Below are positions 35,715 to 44,056 of a DNA stretch of 64,000 nucleotides, piece after piece. This stretch comes from Nocardioides donggukensis (GTDB lineage Bacteria; Actinomycetota; Actinomycetes; Propionibacteriales; Nocardioidaceae). Position 1 is the stretch's first letter. The number at the start of each line of letters is the position of its first letter. The stretch covers positions 171,269-235,268 of the forward strand of contig NZ_JACYXZ010000005.1 in the NCBI RefSeq assembly GCF_014842875.1, in the 5' to 3' direction. The notes beneath the pieces were generated by a model that searched no databases, was not told the origin of the DNA, and saw only the letters and a program-made list of their open reading frames with translations. The position numbers and the translations under genes were made by a program.

Positions 35715-36524
35715 TCAGGAGCCCTTCGGCGGCAGCGGGAAGAAGAACGACGTGCGCTCGGCGTACCCCGGGTAGCCGTCCCGCTTCATCATCGACCGCT
35801 CCAACAGCCGAGCCCCGGTCGCGAACACCAGGAAGTAGGTCATCGCCGCCGGCGAGAGCACCGTCAGCAGCCCCGGGAGCCAGCCGGACGCCAGCCCGGC
35901 GGCCAGCCACAGGCCCCACCACACGCAGGCGTCGCCGAAGTAGTTCGGGTGCCGGGTGTAGCGCCACAGCCCCTGGTCCATCACCGGGGGCCGCTCCTGC
36001 TTCGGCCTCTCCTTGTACGCCGTGAGCTGGGCGTCGCCGACCGACTCGAAGACGACACCGACCAGCCACAGCAGCACGCCGATGACGACCACCGGCCACC
36101 AGTCGGTCTCGCTCACGGCCGCCACCTGCAACGGCAGCGAGATGAACCACATCGCGGCGCCCTGCACCAGGAAGACCTTGCGGACCGCGGCCGCGAACCA
36201 TGCTGACCGGTCGTCCTCGGGGTCGCCCAGCATCTCGCGGTAGCGCGGGTCCTCGCCGTGCCCCACGGCCCGGCGCCGGATGTGCCAGAACAGCCGGCCG
36301 CCCCAGATGGCGACGAGGACGAACAGCAGCCAGGGACGCCAGCTGGTGTCGGCGTTCGAGGAGCCGACGACCGCCGAGACCAGGGCGACCAGCACGAAGC
36401 CCGGCCCCCAGATCACGTCGACGACGGCCACCCGGCTCACCGAGCGGGCCCACAGCGCGGTCCCGGCCATCAGCAGTGCGACGGCGGCCAGCGAGGCGGC
36501 GGAGACGATCAGGAAGTCGGTCAC
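35715..36524 (-). CDS. DUF1295 family membrane protein (steroid 5-alpha-reductase-like)
   Basis: 269 aa with about six to seven hydrophobic helices. The DUF1295 signature LWRYTRHPNYFGDACVWWGLW (about 177-197, quoted as LWRYTRHPNYFG) is present, as are DVIWGPGFVLVALV and the end FFFPLPPKGS. Members reduce lipid double bonds or act with isoprenyl/sterol-like substrates using NADPH. In mycobacteria the homologous gene (Rv0446c) belongs to the SigK locus, so this enzyme likely works with the adjacent methyltransferases on membrane lipids. Confidence 0.85.
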   Translation of the reverse strand: MTDFLIVSAASLAAVALLMAGTALWARSVSRVAVVDVIWGPGFVLVALVSAVVGSSNADTSWRPWLLFVLVAIWGGRLFWHIRRRAVGHGEDPRYREMLGDPEDDRSAWFAAAVRKVFLVQGAAMWFISLPLQVAAVSETDWWPVVVIGVLLWLVGVVFESVGDAQLTAYKERPKQERPPVMDQGLWRYTRHPNYFGDACVWWGLWLAAGLASGWLPGLLTVLSPAAMTYFLVFATGARLLERSMMKRDGYPGYAERTSFFFPLPPKGS

Positions 36525-36603
36525 CCGAGGATCATCGCAGGGCGGTCACCCCAGCAACACCGGCAACACCGGCGCCACCGGGGACGCCGGCGCCACCGGG
36601 CGA

Positions 36604-37902
36604 TCACCAGGTGCGCACGGGCGGCACGGTGTGCGCCGCGCCGGGGCGCACCATGAGGATCTGGTCGACCCCCATGCGCCCGTCCCGGAACGCCATCGCG
36701 CCACCGACGAGGTAGAGCCGCCACACGCGGCCCACCTCCTCGCCGACCAGCTCGACGACCCGGTCCCAGTTGCTCTCGAACGTCTCCAACCAGGCGGCGA
36801 CCGTGGTCACGTAGTGCTCGCGCATGCCGTGCACGTCGCGCACCTCGAGCCCGCCCTCCTCGAGGAAGGCGACGGTCTCGCCGATCGGCCGCATGTACAT
36901 GTCCGGCGCGATGAACGACTCGATGAACGGGCCGCCGCCGGGGTGCCGGCCGCGCCGCGACATCTGCTGGATCAGCACCCGCCCGCCGGGCCGCACCGAG
37001 CGGTGCAGCACCGAGGCGTAGGTCGGGTAGTTGCCCTGGCCGACGTGCTCGCCCATCTCGATCGACGACACCGCGTCGTGCTCGCCGGTGACGTCGCGGT
37101 AGTCCTGCAGCCGGATCTCGACGTTGTCGGCGAGCCCACGCTCGGCGATCCGGGCGTCGATGAACTTCTTCTGCTCGGCGGCGATCGTCACGCCGGTCAC
37201 CTTGATGCCGCGGGCGGCGGCGTGCAGGGACAGCGAGCCCCAGCCGCAGCCGATGTCGAGCATCGTCATGCCCGGCTCGAGGCCGAGCTTGTCGAGCACC
37301 AGGTCGAGCTTGTCGCGCTGCGCGTCGGCCAGCGTGTACGACGGGTCGTCGCTGCGCCAGTAGCCGGAGGAGTAGGCCATCGACTCGTCGAGGATCAACG
37401 AGTAGAAGTCGTTGGAGAGGTCGTAGTGGTGGCTGATCGCGCTGCGGTCGCGCAGCTTCGAGTGCAGCCGGCCGCGGATCCGGGCCTGGCTCGGCGGCGG
37501 GGTCGGCGGCAGGCCGGGGCGGAAGTCGCGGAGCACCTTCAGCAGTGCCTTCGCGGCGGCGGCGGAGGGCCGGATGCCGGCCAGGCCGCGCTCCCTCGCG
37601 ACCGCCCACACGTGGGTCAGCGCGTCGTCGAGGTCGTGGTCGACGTCGAGCTCGCCGGTGACGTAGGCCTGCGCGGCACCCAGCTCGCCGGGGTGCCAGA
37701 ACAGCCGGGACAGGGCCTGCGGGGAGTTGATCACCACGTGCGGGGCGTCGGCGGGGCCGGTCTCCGAGCCGTCCCAGGCGGTCAGCCGCACCGGCAGGTC
37801 GCCGCCGACGAACGGGCGCAGGCCCTCGGCGAGCCGGTCGGCCACGGAGGCACCGGAGGCACCGGGGGCGCCGCCGGTCCGGGGCTCGGTGGCGGTGCTC
37901 AT
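36604..37902 (-). CDS. Cyclopropane-fatty-acyl-phospholipid-synthase-type methyltransferase
   Basis: 432 aa from the ATG at 37902, overlapping the next upstream gene by 4 bp. Class I SAM domain motif LDIGCGWGSLSLHAAARGI (about 208-226) and CFA-type sequence FYSLILDESMAYSSGYW, YPTYASVLHRSVRPGG and MYMRPIGETV. It transfers a methylene or methyl group from SAM to unsaturated acyl chains of phospholipids (UfaA1-like). It is the second of two adjacent, diverged copies; the pair suggests different chain or double-bond specificities. Confidence 0.9.
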   Translation of the reverse strand: MSTATEPRTGGAPGASGASVADRLAEGLRPFVGGDLPVRLTAWDGSETGPADAPHVVINSPQALSRLFWHPGELGAAQAYVTGELDVDHDLDDALTHVWAVARERGLAGIRPSAAAAKALLKVLRDFRPGLPPTPPPSQARIRGRLHSKLRDRSAISHHYDLSNDFYSLILDESMAYSSGYWRSDDPSYTLADAQRDKLDLVLDKLGLEPGMTMLDIGCGWGSLSLHAAARGIKVTGVTIAAEQKKFIDARIAERGLADNVEIRLQDYRDVTGEHDAVSSIEMGEHVGQGNYPTYASVLHRSVRPGGRVLIQQMSRRGRHPGGGPFIESFIAPDMYMRPIGETVAFLEEGGLEVRDVHGMREHYVTTVAAWLETFESNWDRVVELVGEEVGRVWRLYLVGGAMAFRDGRMGVDQILMVRPGAAHTVPPVRTW

Positions 37903-39215
37903 GCCGGGTCCTTGGTGAACGTGATCTGGTTGACGTCGATGTAGCCGGAGGCGAACCCGCCGCGGGAGTACTCCAGGTAGAAGTGCCACATCCGCTCGAA
38001 GGTCTGGTCGAAGCCGAGCTCGCGGACCCGGTCGCGGTGCTGGAGGAACGCGGTGTCCCACAGCCGCAGCGTCTCGGCGTAGTGGCCGCCGAAGGAGAGC
38101 CGGTCGGTCACCGACATCCTCGTGTGGTCGCGGGTGATCTGGTCGATCACCTCGACCGAGGGCAGGAAGCCGCCGGGGAAGATGTACTTGTTGATCCAGG
38201 TGTAGGTGCGCTTGGTCGCCAGCATCCGGTCGTGCGGCATCGTGATCGCCTGGATCGCCACCTTGCCGCCCGGGGCGAGCACCGAGTCGATCTTCTCGAA
38301 GTAGGTCTGCCAGTACTCGTGGCCGACCGCCTCGATCATCTCCACCGAGAGCACCGCGTCGTAGGTGCCCTCGACGAGCCGGTAGTCCAGCAGCTCGATG
38401 TCGACCGCGTCGGCGTACCCCGCCTCGGCGACCAGCTCGCGGGCCAGCTCCTGCTGCTCGCTGGAGAGGGTGACGCTGTGCACGGTCGCGCCGCGGCGGG
38501 CGGCGCGGATCGCCAGCTCGCCCCAGCCGGTGCCGATCTCCAGCACCCGGGAGCCCTCGCCGACGCCGGCCTGGTCGAGCAGCCGCTCGATCTTGCGGGC
38601 CTGCGCCTCCTCGAACACCGCCGGGTCGACGTGCTCGGGGGCCGCGGCCACCGCGTGGTCGGCACGCGAGGCGTGCGGGGTGTCGAACAGCGCCGAGGAG
38701 TAGCTCATCGTCGGGTCGAGGAAGGTGCGGAACAGGTCGTTCGAGAGGTCGTAGTGGTGCGAGATGTTGTCCCGCGTCTGGTGCACGGTGTTGCGGTGGA
38801 AGTGCGGCGCCCGGGCGACGTAGAGCCGGCGCATCGTCTGCATCCAGTCCGGCACGATCGTGGTGATCTCGCTGGCCATCGTGGTCAGCAGGTGACCGAG
38901 GTCGGGGGAGTCCCAGGCGCCGGTGAGGTAGCCCTCGCCGAAGCCGATCAGGCCGTCCGAGCCGACCCGGCGGTAGAACTCGTCGGGCCGGTGCAGCACG
39001 ATCGTGGGCTCGTCGGTGTTGCCGGGCTGCCCGGGCACCGGGTCGCCCGCCGCGGTGCCGTGCGAGATCACCACCCGCACGTGCAGCCGCTTGATCGCGA
39101 CGTCGAAGATCCTGCGCGCGATCGACGCGGCGACCGTCGCCCTCGGCCCGCTGGGGACGTCGTGCAGGCCGGGCCAGGTCTCGGTGGCCGTGGTCGTGGA
39201 GACGAGAGCGGTCAT
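37899..39215 (-). CDS. Cyclopropane-fatty-acyl-phospholipid-synthase-type methyltransferase
   Basis: 438 aa from the ATG at 39215, sharing 4-bp overlaps with genes on both sides. SAM motif VLEIGTGWGELAIRAARRGA (about 222-241) and CFA signatures ISHHYDLSNDLFRTFLDPTM, EHVDPAVFEEAQARK, MSVTDRLSFGGHYAETLRLW. This copy is closer to mycobacterial UfaA1 (Rv0447c) by gene order, as it directly follows the FAD/DUF1365 protein. It likely modifies oleoyl-type chains using SAM, with the FAD protein as reductase partner. Confidence 0.9.
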   Translation of the reverse strand: MTALVSTTTATETWPGLHDVPSGPRATVAASIARRIFDVAIKRLHVRVVISHGTAAGDPVPGQPGNTDEPTIVLHRPDEFYRRVGSDGLIGFGEGYLTGAWDSPDLGHLLTTMASEITTIVPDWMQTMRRLYVARAPHFHRNTVHQTRDNISHHYDLSNDLFRTFLDPTMSYSSALFDTPHASRADHAVAAAPEHVDPAVFEEAQARKIERLLDQAGVGEGSRVLEIGTGWGELAIRAARRGATVHSVTLSSEQQELARELVAEAGYADAVDIELLDYRLVEGTYDAVLSVEMIEAVGHEYWQTYFEKIDSVLAPGGKVAIQAITMPHDRMLATKRTYTWINKYIFPGGFLPSVEVIDQITRDHTRMSVTDRLSFGGHYAETLRLWDTAFLQHRDRVRELGFDQTFERMWHFYLEYSRGGFASGYIDVNQITFTKDPA

Positions 39216-41257
39216 CGGACGTTCTCCTGTCGGTGGGTAGGGCGCGTGCGCACCGGAAGGCGTCGCAGCCACAGGCGGATGCCCTGGCTGCGGATCCGCA
39301 GGCTCCCGAGGGCGGGCGCGAGCAGGGCCCGCCACGGCGGGCGGCCGGGCGGCAGAGCGGTGCCGGACAGGCCGGCGGTGAACGACGACCGGTCGTCGTG
39401 GCGGAGGGTGATGCCGACCGCGACCGTGTCGCCGGGCAGCGGCACCGAGATCTCGTAGCGGCCGGAGACGTCGTGGAACGGCGAGACGTACATCGCCTTG
39501 TCGACCTCGGCGTGCCCGTGCTCGTCGGGGTGGACCAGGTAGGCGTGCCGGTCGCCGTAGGTGTTGTGCACCTCGAGCACGACCGCGGCGAGGTCGCCGG
39601 CGGCGTCGTGGCACCAATAGACGCTGATCGGGTTGAAGACGTAGCCGAGCGAGCGCGGGTGCGCCAGCATCAGGATCCGGCCGCCGTCCAGCTCGACGCC
39701 CTCCCCGGCGAGGAACGTCTCGACGTTCTGCCGGATCGTGCGGTCGGGGGAGCCGAGGTGGTCCCGGGCCTCGAACGACGCGGTCCGCTTCGGCGCCGGC
39801 AGCCGGTCGAGGTCGACCAGCCAGGTGTGCGAGCCGTAGGTGAACTCGTTGCGCAGCGGGGTGCGCCGGGTGTGCCGGATCGTGGTCTCGTAGACCCGCG
39901 GCGTGGCCGGCAGCGCCCTCCCGACGGCCGCGGCGGGTGCCTCGGGCCAGGTCAGGCCGAGCCGCTCGGCGGCGGCCAGCCCGGAGCGGGCGCCGTCCTC
40001 GTGGAAGCCCCAGCCGTGGTAGGCGCCGGCGAAGGCGATCCGGGAGGTCTCGATCTCCGGCAGCCGGCGCTGCGCGGCGACGGACTCGGGGGTGTAGATG
40101 GGGTGCTCGTACTCCATCGTGTCGATCACCGTGGCCGGGTCGACCAGGTCGGTGCCGCCGAGCGTCACCAGGTAGTGCACGTCGGTGTCGAGCCGCTGGA
40201 GGCGGGTCAGGTCGTAGGTCACGGTGACGCCGTCGGTGCCCGCGGCGCGGCGCTGGAAGTTCCACGACGCCCAGGCGCCGGGCAGCCGCGGCAGCAGCGA
40301 GGTGTCGGTGTGCAGCTGGGCGGTGTTCTGCGAGTACGGCATCGCGCCGAGCACCTCGCGCTGGAGCGGGGTGGGCTCGCCGAGCATCGACAGCGCCTGG
40401 CCGGGGTGGGTGGCGACGACCACCGCGTCGTACGTCGTGGTCTCGCCGTTGCCGTCGGTGATCTCGACACCGTCGGCGGTCTCGAGGACCGAGGTGACCT
40501 TGGTGCCGAGCCGGACCTCGGGCACCGCCTCGCCGATGCGGCGGACGTACTCGTGCGAGCCGTCGGTGACCGTGCGCCACTCGGGGGAGCCGTAGACGCC
40601 GAGCATGCCGTGGTGCTGCAGGAACGCGAAGAGGTAGCGGGCCGGGTAGTCCAGGGCGACCTCGGGGTCGCACGACCACACCGCCGCGACCAGCGGCTCC
40701 ATGAAGTGGCGGACGAAGTACGCCGAGTGCCGGCCGCGGGCCAGGAAGTCGCGCAGCGTCTCGTCGGGGTCGGTCGAGCCACCGCCGTCGGTCGAGCCGT
40801 TCCCGTCGGTCGAGCCACCGCCGTCGGTCGAGCCTGTCGAGACCCCCAGCAGCCGACGCGCCCGCCGATGGAACAGGGGGATCTCGACGAGCATCCGCAG
40901 GTACGCCGGCCTGGTGAGGTTGCGGCCCTGGGGGAAGAGGCCCTTGGCGCCCAGCGCGCCGGCGTACTCGAGGCCGGAGTCCTCGTCGCGCACCGACATC
41001 GACATCTCGGAGGGCTGGGTCGGCACGCCGAGCTCGGCGAAGAGCCGCAGCAGCACCGGGTAGGTGCGCTCGTTGTGGACGATGAAGCCGGTGTCGATGC
41101 CGAGCTCGCGCCCGGACTCCTCGACCACGTGCGTGTCGGCGTGGCCACCGAGCCGGGAGTCGGCCTCGAAGAGCGTGACGTGGGCGGTGCGGGAGGCCAC
41201 GTAGGCAGCGGTCAGCCCGGCCACACCACTGCCGACGACCGCGATCCGGGCGGTCAC
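39212..41257 (-). CDS. Fused FAD-dependent amine-oxidase-like protein and DUF1365 protein
   Basis: 681 aa. Residues 1-430 are a FAD-dependent oxidoreductase: RIAVVGSGVAGLTAAYVAS (4-22), FEADSRLGGHADTHV, and C-terminal FAGAYHGWGFHEDG with the second dinucleotide contact. Residues about 455-680 are a DUF1365 domain (YETTIRHTRRTPLRNEFTYG, LAHPRSLGYVFNPISVYWCH, KAMYVSPFHDVSGRYEI). In M. tuberculosis these are separate genes (Rv0449c, Rv0448c). Residues about 138-163 (GVSTGSTDGGGSTDGNGSTD, then GGGSTDPDE) are a repeat-encoded insert. FAD reduces a lipid intermediate made by the CFA-type methyltransferases. Confidence 0.9.
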   Translation of the reverse strand: MTARIAVVGSGVAGLTAAYVASRTAHVTLFEADSRLGGHADTHVVEESGRELGIDTGFIVHNERTYPVLLRLFAELGVPTQPSEMSMSVRDEDSGLEYAGALGAKGLFPQGRNLTRPAYLRMLVEIPLFHRRARRLLGVSTGSTDGGGSTDGNGSTDGGGSTDPDETLRDFLARGRHSAYFVRHFMEPLVAAVWSCDPEVALDYPARYLFAFLQHHGMLGVYGSPEWRTVTDGSHEYVRRIGEAVPEVRLGTKVTSVLETADGVEITDGNGETTTYDAVVVATHPGQALSMLGEPTPLQREVLGAMPYSQNTAQLHTDTSLLPRLPGAWASWNFQRRAAGTDGVTVTYDLTRLQRLDTDVHYLVTLGGTDLVDPATVIDTMEYEHPIYTPESVAAQRRLPEIETSRIAFAGAYHGWGFHEDGARSGLAAAERLGLTWPEAPAAAVGRALPATPRVYETTIRHTRRTPLRNEFTYGSHTWLVDLDRLPAPKRTASFEARDHLGSPDRTIRQNVETFLAGEGVELDGGRILMLAHPRSLGYVFNPISVYWCHDAAGDLAAVVLEVHNTYGDRHAYLVHPDEHGHAEVDKAMYVSPFHDVSGRYEISVPLPGDTVAVGITLRHDDRSSFTAGLSGTALPPGRPPWRALLAPALGSLRIRSQGIRLWLRRLPVRTRPTHRQENVR
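40771..40846 (-). repeat. Repeat-derived insert inside the FAD/DUF1365 gene
   Basis: On the plus strand four copies of cggtcgagcc (with short spacers) end in gtcgagcctgtcgagaccc, the other face of the common gtctcgacaggctcgac motif. The array is a multiple of three in the coding frame and encodes a Gly/Ser/Thr/Asp loop. Confidence 0.8.
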
Positions 41258-42006
41258 ACCGACCGCTCGAAGTCGAAGACCGCGAGCGGGGCGGTCGTGG
41301 GTCGCTCGGAGCCTCCGGCCGGCTCGACGGTGATCCCGGCGGCGCGGGCCGAGGCGGCGTCGCCCTCGAGGACCACGGTCTGCGCGGGGAGTGGCTCCAT
41401 CAGCCCGGCCGGACGCATCTGCCCGGTCGGGTCCTGCAGCCAGAGCTGGTAGACCTTGCCGGCCGGGGCGGCGGGCATGTCAGAGGTGGTGATGACGGCC
41501 TGGCCGAGCTCGCGGGAGCGGATCACGGTGGCGACCGCGCCGCCCTCGAACTCGTGCACGATCTCCTGGGCGTCGTCGGCCGCGGCGATCCGCTCGGCGG
41601 CGGTGAGCTGGCGCTGCTGGACCTCGGGGGTGGTCTCCCACGGCTGCCAGGCGACGGCACCGGCGCCGAGCATGGCGGCGACGGCCGCGGCGGCCGCGAG
41701 GGCGGGCAGCCGGCGCCGGCGGCGGGCGGCCAGCGAGGTGACGTTGGTGGGCTCGACGGGGCCGGTCTCGACGGTCACCGGCGGCAGGGGGCGGACCGAG
41801 GCGATCTCGGCGAGCACCCGGTCGCGCAGCGCCGGCGGCGGGGCCACGGCGGCGGTCTCGGGGAGCAGCGACGCGGCCTCGCGGAGGCTGGCGACCTCGT
41901 CCCGGCAGTCGGGGCAGTGGGCCAGGTGCTGCTCGAAGAGCTTGCGCTCGACGTCGTTGACGGCGTCGACGGCATAGGCACCCGACAGTGCGTGGATCTC
42001 ACTCAT
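41254..42006 (-). CDS. rskA: Anti-sigma factor RskA family
   Basis: 250 aa, overlapping SigK and the FAD gene by 4 bp each. The N-terminal anti-sigma domain has the zinc-binding HLAHCPDC (about 27-34), LPALAAAAAVAAMLGAG is the transmembrane helix (about 104-120) and an extracytoplasmic RskA domain follows (about 130-250; KVYQLWLQDPTGQMRPAG). It holds SigK inactive at the membrane until regulated proteolysis releases it. Confidence 0.9.
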   Translation of the reverse strand: MSEIHALSGAYAVDAVNDVERKLFEQHLAHCPDCRDEVASLREAASLLPETAAVAPPPALRDRVLAEIASVRPLPPVTVETGPVEPTNVTSLAARRRRRLPALAAAAAVAAMLGAGAVAWQPWETTPEVQQRQLTAAERIAAADDAQEIVHEFEGGAVATVIRSRELGQAVITTSDMPAAPAGKVYQLWLQDPTGQMRPAGLMEPLPAQTVVLEGDAASARAAGITVEPAGGSERPTTAPLAVFDFERSV

Positions 42007-42599
42007 AGCGACACCCCCATGGCGTCTCGTAGTCGGATCAGCCCGTCGCGGATCCTGGTCTTGGCCGTGCCGACCGGCAGGTCGAGCATCGTGGCCACCT
42101 CCGTGTGCGTGTACCCCCCGAAGTACGCGAGCTGGATGGCCTCGCGCTGGACCTCGGTCAGGGCCTGCAGCGCGTGGCGCACGCGGCGGGCCTCCATGGC
42201 GGCGGTCGCCGCCTCGGCCGTGGCGTCGTGGTCGACGGTCCGGCTCTTGTCGTGGTACGTCGTGTCGCGCCGGCTGGAGGCCTCCGCGGACCGGACCCGG
42301 TCCACGCTCCGACGGTGCGCGATCGTGAGCAACCAGGAGAGGGCGCTCCCCTTGGCCGGGTCGAACCGGGTTGCGGTCCGCCAGACCTCGAGGAAGGCCT
42401 CCTGGGTGACCTCTTCGGCCTGCGACGGGTCACGGATGACCCGGAGCACCATCCCGTGGACCCGGGCCGCCGTCGCGTCGTACAACGCGGCGAAGGCGCT
42501 CTCGTCCCCACGGGCCGAGCGGTGCAGCAGCTCGGAGAGTTCAGGCGCCCCCGTCCCCTCCGGTGTGTCACCGGAGGGGACGGGCGCGATGTCATTCAT
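42003..42599 (-). CDS. sigK: ECF RNA polymerase sigma factor SigK
   Basis: 198 aa ECF sigma factor. Region 2 contains EEVTQEAFLEVWRTATRFDP (about 60-79) and RRSVDRVRSAE; region 4 contains LTEVQREAIQLAYFGGYTHT and TMLDLPVGTAKTRIRDG (about 170-186). Immediately downstream is rskA with a 4-bp overlap, exactly the SigK-RskA layout. It would transcribe the fasciclin lipoprotein upstream and the lipid-modification genes downstream. Confidence 0.92.
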   Translation of the reverse strand: MNDIAPVPSGDTPEGTGAPELSELLHRSARGDESAFAALYDATAARVHGMVLRVIRDPSQAEEVTQEAFLEVWRTATRFDPAKGSALSWLLTIAHRRSVDRVRSAEASSRRDTTYHDKSRTVDHDATAEAATAAMEARRVRHALQALTEVQREAIQLAYFGGYTHTEVATMLDLPVGTAKTRIRDGLIRLRDAMGVSL

Positions 42600-42625
42600 G
42601 GAGCTATTGTGTCCGACCGCTGCGA

Positions 42626-43267
42626 TCAGGGCATCAGCACGGTGTCGATGACGTACACCGTGGCGTTCGAGGTCGGGATGTTGCCGCAGAGGACGTTGGC
42701 CTCCTCGTCGGCGACGGTGAAGGACTCGTCCGAGCCCTTGACCTCGATGGTGTTGCCCGCGAGGGTCTCCAGCTCACCGGACAGCTCGTCCGGGCCGAGC
42801 TGGCCCGCGACCACGTGGCCGGTCAGGATCTGCGTGAGCAGCTCCTTGTCGGCGAGCACCGCGTTGAGGTCCTTCTCGGGGATCTTGGCGAAGGCGTCGT
42901 CGGTCGGGGCGAACACGGTGAGCGCTTCGGCGGAGTTCAGCGTGTCGACCAGGCCGGCCTCGCCCACGGCGGTGACCAGGGTCTTCAGGAGCGGGTTGCC
43001 GCTCGCGGCGGTGGCGACGGGCTCGGTGGCCATGCCGTTGAACGAGCCGGCACCGTCGTCGGGGATGAGGGAGCAGCCCTCACCGAAGGTCTGCGCGCCG
43101 GCGTCGTCCGCGGCGGGCTCCTCGGAGGTGGGGGCCTCGGACTCGCTGCTGGTGTCCTCACCGGCGGAGTTGCTGCTTTCGTCGTCCGAGCCGCAGGCGG
43201 CCAGGGTGACGGAGAGGGCGAGGACCGCGGCAGCGGCGCCGGACTGGCGAAGGATGGTGCGCTTCAT
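42626..43267 (-). CDS. Fasciclin-domain lipoprotein (MPT83-like)
   Basis: 213 aa from the ATG at 43267. Signal peptide with lipobox TLAAC (Cys at about 25), an acidic Ser/Glu/Asp-rich linker (26-60) and a single FAS1 domain (about 78-213) with the H-box-like LLTQILTGHVVAGQL and ALTVFAPTDDAFAKI. In mycobacteria MPT83 and MPT70 are the main SigK targets; the same pairing here makes this the likely output of SigK at the cell surface. Adhesion or lipid binding is the expected role. Confidence 0.88.
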   Translation of the reverse strand: MKRTILRQSGAAAAVLALSVTLAACGSDDESSNSAGEDTSSESEAPTSEEPAADDAGAQTFGEGCSLIPDDGAGSFNGMATEPVATAASGNPLLKTLVTAVGEAGLVDTLNSAEALTVFAPTDDAFAKIPEKDLNAVLADKELLTQILTGHVVAGQLGPDELSGELETLAGNTIEVKGSDESFTVADEEANVLCGNIPTSNATVYVIDTVLMP

Positions 43268-43308
43268 GATGTTGCCTTTCGGAGGGGGCTTTGTTTTCTC
43301 GTGAGGTG

Positions 43309-43344
43309 ATTCGGCCCCGCGCGGCACCCGGATTGGGGGGATGG
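43309..43344 (-). promoter_or_regulatory. Candidate SigK promoter of the fasciclin gene
   Basis: On the minus strand CCGAAT (43314-43309) lies about 41 nt before the ATG. Upstream are CAATCC (43335-43330, 15-nt spacer) and CCATCC (43344-43339, 24-nt spacer). The mycobacterial SigK consensus, as I recall it, is CCATCC and CCGAAT at a spacing of about 16-20, so the -10 fits well and the -35 only approximately. Confidence 0.45.
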
Positions 43345-43371
43345 CGGATTTCTTCCTGCAATCCTTGTGAC

Positions 43372-43959
43372 GTGGGTCATCCCGGTGCGGAGGTCGTGGT
43401 CCTGCTCGAGGGGCGCAGCGACGTCGCCGCGGTGCGGAATCTCCTCGCCGACGGCGACCTGGCGGCGCAGCGTCATCGCGTCGAGCTGGTCGACATGGGC
43501 GGCGTGACCAACGTGCGCAGCCGGCTCGACGAGCTCGCCGACCGCCGCCCAGCGGCCCGGGTGCTCGGCCTGTGCGACGCCGCCGACACCCGGTTCGTGG
43601 TCCGGGCGCTGACCGCCCACGGCCTCCCGGTCGAGGCCGCGGCGGACCTGCCGGCCGTCGGCTTCCACGTGTGCGAGGCCGACCTGGAGGAGGAGCTGAT
43701 CCGGGCCCTCGGCGTCGACCGGGTCCTGGCGGTCCTCGACCGGCACGACCTCCGCGAGCGCTTCGAGACGTTCCGCCAGCAGCCCGCGTGGCAGGGGCGC
43801 CCGGTCTCCGCCCAGCTGCGCAGGTTCGCCGGCGTGGCCTCGGGCCGCAAGGAGCTGCTGGCGGGGGCGCTGGCGGCGGCGCTGACCCCGGACCGGGTGC
43901 CGGGCCCGCTGCGGCGGCTGCTCGACGACCTCCGGGCCGCGCTCGACGACGCGGGGTGA
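43372..43959 (+). CDS. TOPRIM-like small protein
   Basis: 195 aa from the GTG at 43372, divergent from the fasciclin gene. VVVLLEGRSDVAAVRNLLA (about 7-25) matches the TOPRIM first motif (E-x-x-S/G-D), and RVLGLCDAADTRF the second acidic cluster (D-x-D). TOPRIM domains act in topoisomerases, primases, OLD nucleases and RecR. This protein has only the domain and a helical C-terminus (about 115-195). Conserved actinobacterial family of unknown role. Confidence 0.65.
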   Translation: MGHPGAEVVVLLEGRSDVAAVRNLLADGDLAAQRHRVELVDMGGVTNVRSRLDELADRRPAARVLGLCDAADTRFVVRALTAHGLPVEAAADLPAVGFHVCEADLEEELIRALGVDRVLAVLDRHDLRERFETFRQQPAWQGRPVSAQLRRFAGVASGRKELLAGALAAALTPDRVPGPLRRLLDDLRAALDDAG

Positions 43960-43975
43960 CCGACCCGTCACGCAC

Positions 43976-44014
43976 GAACGGTGGCCACCCCGGTCGAGGG
44001 GGTGACCACCGTTC
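43976..44014. terminator. Bidirectional terminator hairpin
   Basis: Arms GAACGGTGG-c-CACCCC (43976-43991) and GGGGTG-a-CCACCGTTC (43999-44014) pair over 15 bp with one C/A mismatch around a 7-nt loop. It lies between two convergent genes. No U-tract on either side. Confidence 0.7.
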
Positions 44015-44056
44015 TCGGTGAGCTGGGTGTGCTGGGCGTGCGCGGTCTGCGGGGGC

